Shown here: positions 1-11,255 of the stretch, piece by piece
How positions within the stretch are numbered: the first letter of the stretch is position 1
Layout: the number at the start of each line of letters is the position of its first letter
Source: Cololabis saira
Taxonomy: Eukaryota > Chordata > Actinopteri > Beloniformes > Belonidae
Assembly: GCF_033807715.1 (NCBI RefSeq)
Contig: NC_084601.1
Span: 1,271,001 to 1,335,000, forward strand
DNA: 64,000 bases
Direction: 5' to 3'
Translations under genes and position numbers: made by a program
Notes under the pieces: generated by a model
What the model was told of the DNA's origin: nothing
Database searches by the model: none
The model's input: only the letters and a program-made list of their open reading frames with translations

Positions 1-1766
1 TAGTTTGCGCTTTTCTATTAATCTAAGAACCCGATAACATCCTCACTTTATATTCTACTTGTTTATTTCATACTGCAATAATGCAAACTCTCACAATAAT
101 CACATTTTGAATCCACAGGGTGAGTGCAGGGAATCATTATGGAAAAAAGGGAATATTAATGAGTATTTGATTGCTTTGAGCCACCCTCCAGTGTCTGCTG
201 CTTTGGCATTTTATCCAGATAAATATAGAATAAACCAAAGGAATGTGTGGAAGTTTTGCCTGGAAAAAATGTATTAAAGAAAAATAGGTTTAATAATTGT
301 AATTTCCTGGGTGACAAACACTGAAATCTACCAACAATGATGTGAAGAATTTTGATGTTGACCACAGACGCCATGTAAGGAAAAATGGTGTGTGTGTGCT
401 CTAATTTCATTAGCAGGAAGATAATGACAACAGCAAGATCACTGACTTCTCCACAGATTTCTCCAATTTATCAGACAATACGTGGAGTTTGATGGCGTTT
501 GTTTTTAGTTAACTTTTTTTTAATTTATTTGTCCAGAACGGTGGAGGAAAGTTTACATCTTGGACTGGGATCATTGCGACTCTCGACAGTCACTTCCAGT
601 CCAACCCCTGATCTGATTGTTAAATCTGTACCTTAGTGCCGTTCCACTGCAAGTCTCTCTTCCTGCATCTTCAGCATGAAGAACATGAGGAAGGGTGGAA
701 TGTAAAAAAAAACTGAACTGATTTAAGAATATTTCTATATTCACAATTAAAAGCTGGTCACACAGAGGATTGTGAGCAGATTCTGCACAGCACAGACCTG
801 CTACAAATTCTTTGTTTAAGCTTGCTCAGGATATGAGATTTCATTACTTTAAAAAAAAAATTCTCTCTAAAATATCATTTCTTATAGCATTTTTCTGCAC
901 ATTTAGAAAAACAATCTAGTTAAATGAATCAAATGTTTCACGAATCACCCTGAGCTCTGCCATGATCCTTCTCTACTGCCTTGGCAAATTTGTGTCTCAG
1001 TTGTTCTTTATCTTTTTGACACTCTTTGTTCATTTAAAGTCTGATTCTTTTGCAGCTTTGTGACTCTGGCCTTCTGTTGCTTCTTAGTGGTTGTTTTGTG
1101 CCTCGGGGATGTCATTAGTTTAATTTGCATTACCACCAGATTTAAGCAAAACTTAAATATTGTAAAACCTGTGATAGAAATGTTTATAATTAAAAAAAAA
1201 AATGAAAATCCAAATATTGCAAAAACCTTTTTAGCCTTTCACAAGGTGGTTTTTCAGGCATGTTTATAATCCAATATGTCACAAAAGTGTTATGGAAACG
1301 CTTTTTGCACATTTGTATTTCTCGGGCAGCCCTGGATGTGACGTAGTCGGTCAGTCCAGAACCATCAACATCTCCTTAGCAGCTGTTTTTAACCTCATTA
1401 ATATCATGTTGTTGTGCCACTCCTTCATTATGCACTACTGCATCACCTAAGGCTTTGTCTTTAAATAATCATGATGATTTTCTGTTGACTATTTTTGCAT
1501 TGGTAGCAGTCACAATAATTTGTCCCAAAGGTGTTTTCGTCCATCTTCTTGAAGTCCAGGTCTTCTTTGTTTTGAAGAGAAGTTTTGCAGGACGAGATGC
1601 ACATAGTTACGGGGATGCAGAAAGAGAACTAAGGAGAGTTACACTCTCCTAACTACACTAAAAAAAGAACAACACCTTTCAATAGAAACCCCCTCGCCCC
1701 CCCAGCAGCGGTACTTTTTATCAGAACTTTTGTTATGCAAAGCGATGTAATGGAAAACACCTTTTT
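1..1766. other. Non-coding stretch, no gene recognised
   Basis: AT-rich sequence with short A and T runs. Both strands were read for Sema or PSI domain exons (for example a DPYCGW-type motif next to a splice donor) and none was seen. A weak donor-like GGGTGAGT at about 118-125 follows sequence with no recognisable protein. It is probably an intron of the semaphorin gene that continues downstream, but this is inferred only from gene order. Confidence 0.5.
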
Positions 1767-2245
1767 AGGGGTCGGCAACCCAAAATGTTGAAAGAGCCAT
1801 ATTGTCTTAGAATGAAGGCAAATGGTGAAAGGCGAAATGTCGAGAAAAAAGTTGAAATGTTGAGAAAAAAGTCGGAATGTCAAGGAAATAGTCAAAATTT
1901 TGAGAAAAAAGTCGAAATGTCGAGAAAAAAGTCGAAATGTCGAGAAAAAAGTCAAAATTTCGAGAAAAAAGTCGAAATATCGAGATTAATGTTGAAGTAC
2001 AATTTCGAGAAAAAAGTCGAAATGTCAAGAGAAAAAAGTCAAAATTTCGAGAAAAAAGTCGAAATGTCAAGGAAGTCGAAATGTCGAGATTAAAAAGGGA
2101 AGAAAAAAAGAAGAAAAAAAAGGGGGAAAAAAAGAGGAAAAAAAAGAAAAAAAAAGGTCAAACATTTTTGAAAAAGCTCCAGGAGCCGCTAGGGCGGCGC
2201 TAAAGAGCCACATGCAGCTCTAGAGCCGCGGGTTGATGACCCCTG
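1767..2245. mobile_element. hAT-like non-autonomous element with internal minisatellite
   Basis: The left end reads AGGGGTCGGCAACCC followed by AAAGAGCCA. The right end reads AGAGCCACATGCAGCTC and closes with GATGACCCCTG, so the ends are imperfect inverted repeats of the CAGGGGTCNNCAACC type known from hAT MITEs. No clean 8-bp target duplication was found. The interior is almost wholly a tandem array (about 1830-2095) plus an A/G-rich run, and no transposase is present. Confidence 0.7.
1830..2095. repeat. Tandem array of TCGAGAAAAAAGTCGAAATG-type units
   Basis: Units of about 19-20 bp alternate the core CGAGAAAAAAGTC with AAATGT or AAATTT and are imperfectly repeated around a dozen times, with a few longer spacers (ATTAATGTTGAAGTACAATT). 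The same units reappear at 16929-17180 inside a different element. The resulting open frames on both strands are low-complexity and are not proteins. Confidence 0.85.
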
Positions 2246-4469
2246 GTCCCTGTTTGTTTTGAGGCGTGGTTATTTTGGGGTAAAATTGTGTTTTAACACA
2301 TTCGGAGGGTGAACCGGAGTGACCGATAGTTTGTCACAAATTTAGCTAAAAGCACAGCTTTGTAGACATATTTTCATTCTCCTCCTGGACTGTTTTAGCA
2401 CTAGCACCTTTTAATTTATTAACCTCTAAACGCATTTTGAAAAAGTTCTCAGTTCTCAGGCCATATGTCCATGGGTCAAATGTTTATTGCTTTCAAAATG
2501 ATTTTTCAGCAGTTTCAGTGTATAATCTTCTCAAATATGGAAAAACACACGTTTTTATTCACTTTACTATTAAACCCTTGCAGTGTATGGTTGCATTATA
2601 ATCTTCAAACTCTTTCAGCGAGTCAAATAAAACTGCATGAAGCCATATTGTTGTGGATGATGGCTCAGCGGAATTTCAAATACATGTGAAACCAAAGCAA
2701 TGGATGTTTTATCACATCTAAGCTAGTATAGAAAGGTACGGCAGCCTGACCTCGGTGCAGCCGATTAGATCATAAATAGAAAGCGGCTCCACAGGCAGAG
2801 GTATTATTCGCTTGAGTGGAAAAGTCTAAGCCGAAGTGAGTTTAGCCTCTCAGACTTATGTTGATAAGTGAAAGATTCCCTCCAGGGAAAAGAATGGGAT
2901 GCAGTTACGGATGGTGGAAGAAAACATCTTACATAACATCAGTTAAACACAAAAGTGGAAATGGCAAACTGAGAAGTATTAAAGAGCGAGAAGAACCCGG
3001 CCAGGAGGAGAAAGACGGGAAACAAAATGAATCTCATCTCAGTATGATAGTTGTTCCAAAATCCAGCCAAAGATGGAACAGAATATTTCCTTATTTTAAT
3101 TTCTGTTCGTTATCAGCAATCACAAATGATGGCATACTGCCAGGGTGGCCAGCGACTGTTCATCCTTAGCACAATACATTAGTTTACGTCAATTAACTGT
3201 ATGAAATAGCCAAAATGATTAAAGAATAAAAAACTTAATTGCAGTCACACATTGTGTAAGACAAAGTCATGATTCATTTAACCAAAGCTAAGCATTGAGT
3301 AATTTTGGGTTAATTTAAACATTCTAGACAACGATGCTGGACCCTACAGTGTTGTGTCTACAGTGTTGCAATCAAAGTCAGATCCAGGCTCTAAGCTCCT
3401 CACACTTAAGTCAACATTAAGTTTAATGTCATTTGGTTGAAAGTTGAAAGTCACTGAATGTGACAAATGCACCTTAACCCTCCCGTTAACACGTGTCCTG
3501 ACAGAAAAGATGAAGTTCTATCAAACCCAACAGACCTCAGTATGAATGTGCATGGGAGGAAGCACAACCTGCAAATGTTCTTCAGTTATGGAACGCTCCT
3601 GCAGCCAAGCACACATCTCAATTACATTTAACATCCTCTCAAACCTGCTAACGCCTCTGCTGCAAAGCTCCAACACAGTGAACATGTAATCACAATTCAG
3701 CAACACTAGCATCTCATAACTTGGCTGTGTTTTATAACTGAATCTATTTCCATCCCCTCCTCCGAGTCCCGTCCTGCCTGATGAGCGAGGTGTTCAGGTG
3801 CCTGAGAGTGGTCGGGGTTTATAATGGATACCAACGCATCGACCACCTCCTGTTTCCAGCTTCTTTTCTTTCTTTTTTTTACCCTGCTCACTTACAGCTC
3901 AACCCACGCTGATGGAAATGTAGCCTGAACTGAGAGATGGCAATGGAAAGAGAGAAGCAGCCAATGAGGGTGATAAATACTGAGAGATGGAGGGGGTGGA
4001 GGAGTTAACAAACGTGAGGTACAGAGAGATAAATGCTCAAAGTGAGTTAGAACACGGAAGCAGAAGGATGTCATCTTGAAGAACAGTTCATTAAATGTTC
4101 TCTAAATGTTCTAGATAGAAGTTTTCATATTTTTTCAGGCGTAAAAGTAACCGTTAAGATCCCCAACCTGGGCTCAGTTTATCCAAATAACTGTTAAGAA
4201 ATTTGACCCGATGTTTTGGGAGAAGAGCCGCCGGCTCGGAGCAGCAGCAGCTGTTACCATGGTAACAGCAGCAGCTCACAGCCGGGTCAACCTGCGCCGT
4301 CGTCCCGGGGGAGAAACCTGCAGCTCTGTGGAGAATTACCGCTGGCTGAAGTAAATCATTTAGGAAAATAAATGTTGGTTTAATAGATGAGATCTAACAG
4401 TTGTAGCTACACCTGTTAAGAAATTTGCTCCGAAAATTTCGGGATCAAAACTACCTGCCGGCTCGGGAG
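2246..4469. other. Non-coding stretch, no gene recognised
   Basis: No exon with a recognisable product is visible. An open frame of 103 codons (2858-3169, +) has no family resemblance. A 20-bp perfect palindrome centred on CCATGG lies near 4249-4268. A sequence close to TAAGAAATTTG and ending CCGGCTCGG occurs twice, near 4193-4240 and 4418-4466, suggesting an old duplication next to the MITE that follows. Confidence 0.5.
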
Positions 4470-4651
4470 CTGATTTATGGTTCTGCGTTAAATCAAGGCA
4501 GAGCTTAGGGTATGGGGTACGGCGTAGGGTACGGCGTAGGGTACGGCGTAGGGTACGGCGTAGGGTACGGCGTAGGGTACGGCGTACGGTTCGCGTCGCT
4601 GTAACCTACGCCGTAGGCTCTGCGTTGGTGTAACGCGGAACCATAAATCAG
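4470..4651. mobile_element. Palindromic MITE, copy 1
   Basis: It starts CTGATTTATGGTTCTGCGTT and ends with the inverted counterpart AACGCGGAACCATAAATCAG. The family is nearly palindromic throughout, and two more copies lie at 20145-20226 and 37067-37178. This copy differs from the others by an internal expansion of a 12-bp unit (GTACGGCGTAGG). There is no coding capacity, and the minus-strand frame reading AVPYAVPY is only the translated array. Confidence 0.8.
4508..4588. repeat. 12-bp tandem repeat inside MITE
   Basis: GTACGGCGTAGG is repeated about 6.5 times with almost no divergence. The unit corresponds to a single copy of the same string in the 37067-37178 sister element, so the expansion happened within this copy. 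Confidence 0.9.
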
Positions 4652-5408
4652 CCTTTATTCTGGCGAGGTTTGAAAAAGACTTTGCAACAACGAGCAAACG
4701 AGTGATTATGTACATTCACTGAGTGAATATTATGAAAGTAAAATATATATTTCTCGCTAGAAATGTAATCAAAACGCATTTTTAACTCAAAATATTGATT
4801 TTATTCACTAAAAAATAAAAAATGTCCGCCATGTTGTTTTTTTTGATTCAGTCCGCAAATGACGACAAAAAGCATTCTGGGAAATTTATCTGGCCCTAGT
4901 TCAGCTAGTGAGGATCTGAAATCCCTCGATCCGTAGGGCCAGATTCATACACACTACCCCTAAATAAGCACACTCCCCCTAGGAGAAAAGAGGAATTGGG
5001 ACACCACTACCCTCACGGGAACGCACAAAATTTCGGGGTAGTGATGAAAAGTAGGACTAGGGGAGGGGGATTGGGACTGGGCATTAATCTAACAAAAGAT
5101 GGTGTCCAGCATGTCTGTCTGCCAGCAACCCTGTAATGCATCTCTGAGTAACTCTCCAGTGATGATGGTTTACCAATTTACTCTTAAACAAGGGCTTTTT
5201 GTCCCTGAGCTCTGAAATGAGTTCTGAAATAAAAATAGTGGTATGTGAAGGTTCTGTGATGTATTCATCAGCTAACACTCACACTTTGGTGTGTGAACGG
5301 GCACAAGTCACAAGCTTCTGATTGCACGATCACACCACTACATCTGCTGACGCGTCAAAAGAAAGCAAGTGAGAGAAAACTAAAGTGTCGTTATTAATAT
5401 TAGTGTAA
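4652..5408. other. Non-coding stretch with short inverted motifs
   Basis: No gene is seen. TCTGGCCCTA (about 4889) and TAGGGCCAGA (about 4936) form a 10-bp inverted pair, and CACTACCCCTA (about 4961) is mirrored by GGGGTAGTG (about 5035). These suggest remnants of one or two small terminal-inverted-repeat elements whose borders I cannot fix. Confidence 0.4.
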
Positions 5409-5577
5409 AAGAGAGGATCTGCACTCTTGGATCAATGCAGGAATCTTTAATAAATCAACCAAGCTTCCGGTCAGAAGACCTTCATCAGGGTAATATGCAG
5501 GTGAAGGTCTTCTGACCGGAAACTTGGTTGATTTATTAAAGATTCTTGCATTGATCCAAGTGTGCAGATCCTCTCTT
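5409..5577. repeat. Near-perfect 76-bp inverted repeat (hairpin)
   Basis: Arms 5409-5484 and 5502-5577 are reverse complements with about 3 mismatches in 76 bp, separated by a 17-base loop. The arms include GGTCAGAAGACCTTCA next to the loop and AGAGAGGATCTGCAC at the base. Transcription would give a long stable hairpin RNA. It could be a foldback MITE or a recent inverted duplication of a dispersed repeat. No target duplication could be assigned. Confidence 0.9.
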
Positions 5578-6706
5578 CTACATAGTTTACACGTGGTTTT
5601 CTGGCACCTTGGCATATTTTGGTCGTGAGTGCGGTGACTGGCTCCTGGTTATTAATAGTGAATTTAGATGGAGGGAAAAGGCCATTTTGAATAACACGGG
5701 AGGAGAAGAAGCACAGAAACATTCGAAGAATGAAGTGAAATGAGAAGGTGGTTAAGTAAAAGTAAATGAATGCTCAGATTGATGAACAGGAAATAAGAAG
5801 ATACTAATAAAGGAAGAGTGGTTGAAAACAAATGGTGAAGTATTTTCTTTGTAAATGCAGAAGGTAAATAAAACAGATGGAAACGTATTCCCAACGTGGG
5901 AATGTTGGCCCGGCGTGATGGGGCTTACGAATGGATCGGAAACAGATCCAAGCAGTTTGAGAAACGTGTCTCTTCATTTCCTGAAATCCTTCAGGAAAAT
6001 ACTCCTCAAAATCCTCCTTCAAAAGTACCCGTCCTTATTTTCATTTCATTCCATTTTTTTCCAGTTTTATATTTTGCTTTTCAAAATACTGAATTTTTGT
6101 TTAACAAAGGAGGGGGGTAAAACATTGCAGCATCAGTTGTTCTGTTGGTTGAGAGGAGAATCAGCAAGTATTTTAGTTTTTGAATGAAAAGATTAGTCTT
6201 AAAATCCTGATGGGACTGGCAGAAACAACAGAACCTTCCCAGAATCACTAACAGGGATGTCTTTAGCTCAGCTCAGCTACATTCAGTTGCATTCAGTTTA
6301 GTCTGCTAATGCTTGATTAATCCCCAGGGGGAAGCTACGTATATACTAGCAGTAAAAAGTCAATCAAATCAAACTTTAGAGTGTAAACAGCCTTTGTTGG
6401 CGGGAATGACTTCCTCTCCCGGGACTGAAGATGCCTGGCTGGGTAGCGTTCGTTTTCTTCTATGGAAAATGTAGAAAAAACCCTGTGATCATTAATTTAA
6501 AATTGGGGGTGAACAGGTTAAACGGCATTAGCCACATTTTCTTTTTATGAGCAAATATGAGCACAGCGTCTCCTAACAAACAAACATGTCCTGGACAGAG
6601 AATGTATGAGGATTTACAATGGAAATGTGACAACACTGGAAGAATGAGAGGTTCATCACTGCTTGGTGATCTCAAATCCAGAATATCTTAAGTCTTGTGA
6701 GAAGGA
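5578..6706. other. Non-coding stretch, no gene recognised
   Basis: No supported exon or named repeat. The open frames around 5855-6187 are overlapping and of no recognisable family. Sequence shortly before 6707 may already belong to the LINE fragment that follows, but no reading frame continues upstream. Confidence 0.45.
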
Positions 6707-7743
6707 ATGGTTACCTTAAAAATGCAAAAATACAGCAAGAGACTGGCGTGGATCCGAGACCTACAAAAAGATATAACAAGCAGTGAATGGACTAAAATAT
6801 GTTTAAAAATACACACTCAAACTATCAACACTCGGTTAAGAAGGATACAATTCAATTGGATAATGCGTACATATATCTCTCCTGTACAGTTAAATAAATT
6901 CGACCCTAACATACCTGATTTATGCTATAAATGTAACAAACATCAAGGTACTCTATACCACTGCTTGTGGAATTGTCAAGAGATCCAAAAATTCTGGAAC
7001 TCTGTTTTAAAGTATCTCTCTCAAATGACGGCATCCCCTGTACCTGTATGCCCTAAGCTGTGCATTTTAGGCATCTATCCTGATAACTGTGGTCTGTCTT
7101 GTAAAGAAAGAAAAATGGTTGACCTATGTTTACTACAGGCCAAACGTTGTATTGCATTATGCTGGAAGAATGTTGCTTGCCCCTCTTTTACTCTCTGGCT
7201 AAACAATTTAACTTCAGCACTTGCTCTGGAGAAATTGACCTATATTATCAGAAAGAAAGCTTCTGAATTTTATGGAATTTGGAAAATGTTTTTGGACCTG
7301 TTGAGGGTTGGTGACATAGAGGGGACAGTGGAAAAATAGGACAATGGAATAACAGGTCATTGGATCTCAGGAAAGCGTGAAGTTACAGACATTTGACATT
7401 TTTGGTGTTGCTGTTTAATTATTATTATTTTTATTAATTTTTTATTTGTTATTTTCTTTCTTTATTAGCATTATTATTGATGTAGAACATTTTGTCTGGC
7501 TACATAAATGTATCTTTAACATCTCCTGGGTACAACCACATCAGACAGTACTCTGTTTATTATTATTTAGTTTTGTATTTTTTATTTTTTTTCCCACTTC
7601 TGAATTAATTAATTATTAATATGTGGTACAATTGTGTACGAATTTATTTATTTTACATACTGCCAACTGTTTTGTTGTTATAAGTGTTGTTAAATGTTAC
7701 TATATTACAAAAATCAATAAATATATGTTTAAAAAAAAAAAAA
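6707..7743 (+). mobile_element. 5'-truncated L1/Tx1-type LINE tail with poly(A)
   Basis: An open frame of 210 residues (6707-7339) carries the C-terminal segment typical of fish L1/Tx1 ORF2 proteins. It has an arginine-rich stretch (LRRIQFNWIMRTYISP), then a zinc-knuckle-like CYKCNKHQGTLYHCLW with spaced Cys/His, and IQKFWNSV. The endonuclease and most of the reverse transcriptase are missing. After the stop there is an AT-rich 3' UTR, an AATAAA at about 7716 and a 13-A tail (7731-7743), as expected for a retrotransposed copy. The frame is intact for its length, suggesting a moderately young insertion. A minus-strand relative lies at 32060-32640. Confidence 0.8.
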
Positions 7744-7753
7744 TGCAAAAATA

Positions 7754-8473
7754 ATGAAAGCTGCAAGCAGAGATGAACGGGCCCTCGCACCCTTGTGCAC
7801 GTTCAGGCTGCAGTGGAAGCTTTAGTGGATGACACCAGCCACGACTCTCTGTCAAACCATTCAAAAGTTATGGCAGAAAGTAGGAACTATCACATATCGA
7901 CCAATCAGAAGAAGGGGCGGGGCTAATTTGCAGCAATTATGTTCAATGACTCAAAACCGAGTCCGATGACACCACCCACAAGTCTTTATGTCAAACCATT
8001 CAAAAGTTATGGCAGAAATCCAGAAGTTCAAATTTGGACCAATCAGATGGAGGGGGGGCACGCTTTTTGGCGTCTATCGTCGCCACGGTAACGCTTTTGA
8101 CTGATAAAAGTAATGCGCGTAGTCGCAGGATGGAGACGCACATTTTGATGTCCAGACCTGATGTCCAGACTTTTCTTTAAGTTGTGCCATGATACAGGTG
8201 TGTACCGATTTTCGTGCATGTACGTCAAACCGTATTGTGGGGCTTGAGGCACAAAGTTTTCTAGGGGGCGCTGTTGAGCCATTAGGCCACGCCCATTAAT
8301 GCAAACCATTAAATATCACATTTTTCACCAGGCCTGGCTTGCGTGCAAAATTTGGTGACTTTTGGGGCACGTTTAGGGGGAAAAAAGGCCCTCCTTTCGT
8401 CGGAAGAAGGAAAAAAAATGAGCAGAACGAAAAAAATTCCTACAGACACACTAGGGCCTTCGCACCTAATTAA
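7754..8473. mobile_element. GCTGCAAGCAG foldback repeat family, copy 1
   Basis: The left end is GAAAGCTGCAAGCAG followed by GATGAACGGGCCCTCGC. Internal family landmarks are CCATTCAAAAGTTATGGCAG, GACCAATCAGA, GTCGCCACGGTAACGC and GGGCGCTGTTGAGCCATT. The right end is AGGGCCTTCGCACC. At least five further copies occur in this window, in both orientations, with variable internal content. No protein is encoded, and open frames within it are shared only because the repeat is shared. Confidence 0.8.
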
Positions 8474-8734
8474 TACCATTTGAAAGAAAAAAACAAGTTC
8501 AGGTTGGAACAATTCAAAATCAATCAAAAGAGAGTGTAATTTCTCTAATGTGAGCTATATTGCATGAGGTAATTACACATATTGAGGTCTTATCTGGTCT
8601 TTGTGGATGAGTAGCTCAGATTAATCTCCCAGGCAACCGTGAGCTGTGCTAACTAACCTGAGACACACTTTACAACTAGTTTTGCTCTTTTGTCTGACTG
8701 TGTCTGCTGTGTTTTTCTTCTTTTGACTCTGCAG

Positions 8735-8793
8735 GGCGGGGTTTGAGCAGGACATTGAGGGTGACCACTCTCTTCTTCCCGACAGCTGTCAAG
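8735..8793 (+). CDS. sema6c: Semaphorin 6C-like, exon after the PSI domain
   Basis: This is a 59-bp exon with acceptor TTTTGACTCTGCAG before it and donor GTAAGG after it. In the only open frame it reads AGFEQDIEGDHSLLPDSCQ, entering with one base of a split codon and leaving with one base. FEQD followed by a short acidic stretch and a D-x-C is the conserved segment that follows the PSI domain in class 6 semaphorins, on the extracellular side. The leaving phase matches the next exon at 9280. The PSI and Sema domain exons were not found in 1-8734 and are expected upstream of the window. Class 6 is a good assignment. The 6C subtype rests mainly on the following exons. Confidence 0.8.
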
Positions 8794-9279
8794 GTAAGGC
8801 AGGCCACAATAAAACTGATAAGACTTTAAATTCAGGCTGTAAACAGTGTGACTATGTTGCCTCTAAATAAGGGATGCTGAGACAGAATCCATCAGTGCTT
8901 TCCTCTGACGATAACCACTGAAATAGCATGCAAGAGTCGGCAGCGTCGACGGGCTGGCCTTCTTTTTTACACTTTTTTTGTATATCCTAGGAGCTGGAAA
9001 AAAGAGCTGGTCAGATTTTAAGTCTTTCAGGAAAGTGGCTCTCACATACAAATGCCAGTATGTAACGGCCTACAGACTCTGACTAGCATACCTGGTCTTA
9101 TCAAAACTGATCATCCGGGTTTCAAATTTTAAAAAAAAAAGCAAAAAGGGGCTTCAGACGTGATTATTGCTGTGGCTTTCCTGTCCATATAAACACAATC
9201 CATGAAACGTGATAAATTACATAAAAAATTTTGTATTTTTGTACGATGGGAGGTGACTCTGGTATTGTGTTTTGTGCAG
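8794..9279 (+). other. Semaphorin intron (486 bp)
   Basis: It begins GTAAGG and ends TTTTGTGCAG, joining two phase-compatible exons. It contains short A runs (about 9129-9142) and no repeat that I recognise. Confidence 0.75.
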
Positions 9280-9333
9280 TGGACGTGCTGGCGACCACAC
9301 GGAACCAGGAGTCTGCAGCCGACTCTGCGTACG
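9280..9333 (+). CDS. sema6c: Semaphorin 6C-like, juxtamembrane stalk exon
   Basis: This is a 54-bp exon between acceptor TGTTTTGTGCAG and donor GTAAGA. Joined in phase to the exon at 8735 it gives VDVLATTRNQESAADSAYG, the last G being split with the exon at 46409. The string DSAYGVRR across this junction matches the same position in mammalian SEMA6C just before its membrane helix (from my knowledge of that protein), and NQES also recalls it. This is the best subtype evidence in the window. The segment is extracellular, Ser/Ala-rich and has no cysteine, so it is probably a flexible stalk. The next exon is 37 kb away. Confidence 0.8.
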
Positions 9334-10707
9334 GTAAGAAAGGGTTTTCATGGAGTTTGAAGTCCCACCGCCGTTGGACGGGTCATGTCCTGCCGTTCTC
9401 TGACGACATACGTTAAAGGCAGCAAAGTCACGTGAAAAAATGATTTTATTTCAATTTTGGAACAAAATTATGGTTTTCAGAAACAGCTTTGTGATTTTTA
9501 AAATGATATGTTACCAGGATGATGGATATCTTTAAATTCCATATCTCCATACTCGTTTTTTTTCCTTCTAACAGCATATTGAGAGAGAACAGTGTCCTCA
9601 GAGATTGATTGTGGAGTTTGAGTGAGTTGTAAATGTGCGCTTGTGTTCCCCATCAGTGAGGGTTTTATACAGTACATTTTCAGTCATTTAAATTTTTTAT
9701 GCATGTTTTGTCTTTTCCCGAGATGGAAATCAGATAGGTGCATCTTAAAAAAGAATAGAAATATTTCAAATAATGAAGTATGTTTAAAAAGTTTTTGCAA
9801 CTAATTGGTGAGGTAAGAGCTGAGATGCTGATCTAACTATACTTAGAGGTTAGAGGAGGGTTTGCAGTTTTGTGCTGCAAATGGAGCTGAACGCACCTTT
9901 GAAATCAGCCATATTATCAGCATGACTCCATGCAGATGGTGATGGATGGCTGATCTCTTTAGGGAGTATGCTGCCTATCGGCTGCAGCTCAGCTGTGACC
10001 CTGGAAAGGATGTATCTGCAGTAAATGGATGGATGGATGGATGGATGGATGGATGGATGGATGGATGGATGGATGGATGGGTGCTACCTTCCTGCAACCA
10101 GACATCCGTAAAAATTCAGAATCTCTCTGCTGCTGCAGAGAGATTCAGTACTTTCACGCTGTCAAAGTACTGGAAGTGAAGCGGGGCTGAAAATATTCCA
10201 TCCACTATTACCAAACACACACACCTAGCTCACTTTAAAGCCGTTCAAATCTGATTGGAGTTGCAGTTTTAACTTTGAACAGCCCCAGATTGTAGGTTTA
10301 TCAGCAGCAGAGATATAGTTTCACCACCAGCAGGCAACGTTTTTACATCGCTACGTCAAGCATACACATTTTCAAAAAATAGTGTATCCCATAGCTCCTC
10401 ATGGTGAAACTAACATGTGATATACTTTTTTGCTAGAGGATAACGGTGACACTTTCAGGTGTTTGGTATGAACAGCTGGGCTCATCATAAAAACGCTGAA
10501 GCACCCCCTCATCACAGCTTTACGTCTTCAGTAACAAGCTGCGGCAGAACAACGCTTGATTGGCTGTCGTTGATGTACAGTACTCAGGTTCACGTCATTG
10601 TAACAGGCAGAGTGTTGAATCAGACGTTTATTGTCTCTTTTTTTTTTTTTTCCTTAAAAATCTGATTGGGGAAATGCCTGACAATGCAGTCACTTCCTTC
10701 AGACAAG
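9334..10707 (+). other. Start of the 37-kb semaphorin intron
   Basis: The intron runs from 9334 (GTAAGA donor) to 46408 (TTCCAG acceptor). This first part holds a (TGGA)n microsatellite at 10024-10081 and no other clear repeat or exon. Confidence 0.6.
10024..10081. repeat. (TGGA)n microsatellite
   Basis: About 14 near-perfect ATGG/TGGA tetranucleotides, intronic. Confidence 0.95.
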
Positions 10708-11255
10708 CAGTACTGGAGATGAGGGGGGATGAGGGGGATGAGGGGGGATGGCATCTCCCCCTGAAATAAAAACGGTCCAAATCATCCCCCCTGTAAAACT
10801 GCCAGCCCCCCTTTCCATCCCTTATGTCATTTCATCAATGAATGTGGTTTTACTGCTATTTCAACATTTAGAGTCATCACCAGAAAAATAACACCAGAAA
10901 AATAACTTATTTGACAATTTTCACCTGTTTCAAGTAAATTTACACTTTAAATTAGTAGGAAAATCTGCCAGTGGGACAAGATTTATCTTCTTATTACAAG
11001 CAAAACAATCTTGTTCCACTGGCAGATTTTTCTACTTATTTTAAGTGAAAATCTACTTGAAACAGGTGAAAATTGTTGTTTTTTCCAGTTATGAGTCTTG
11101 TTTTAAGTGTAATGAGATTTTTTTTACTAAAATGAGTCATTTTAACTAGAAATAAGACAAATATTCTTGTTAAGATTTTGAGTTTTTGCAGTGATCCATT
11201 TTACTTATCCTGTGAAGGACAGAGTCATATTGATAAGTTCAGAAAAGTGTTTTTA
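10708..11255. mobile_element. CAGTACT hairpin element, copy 1, left part (split)
   Basis: It starts CAGTACTGGAGATGAGGGG and is in the opposite orientation to the copies at 38641, 56643 and 62127. It contains one copy of the family's 30-bp internal unit and the roughly 165-bp central palindrome (about 10912-11077, arms starting TTTCACCTGTTTCAAGTA). The element stops at AGTGTTTTTA, where an unrelated element is inserted, and resumes at 13131. Sister copies have 8-bp target duplications, placing the family with hAT-like elements. Confidence 0.85.

Noticed and set aside
2858..3169. 103-codon + strand frame as a possible semaphorin upstream exon
   Set aside because: No Sema or PSI motif, no fitting splice sites, and codon content looks random.
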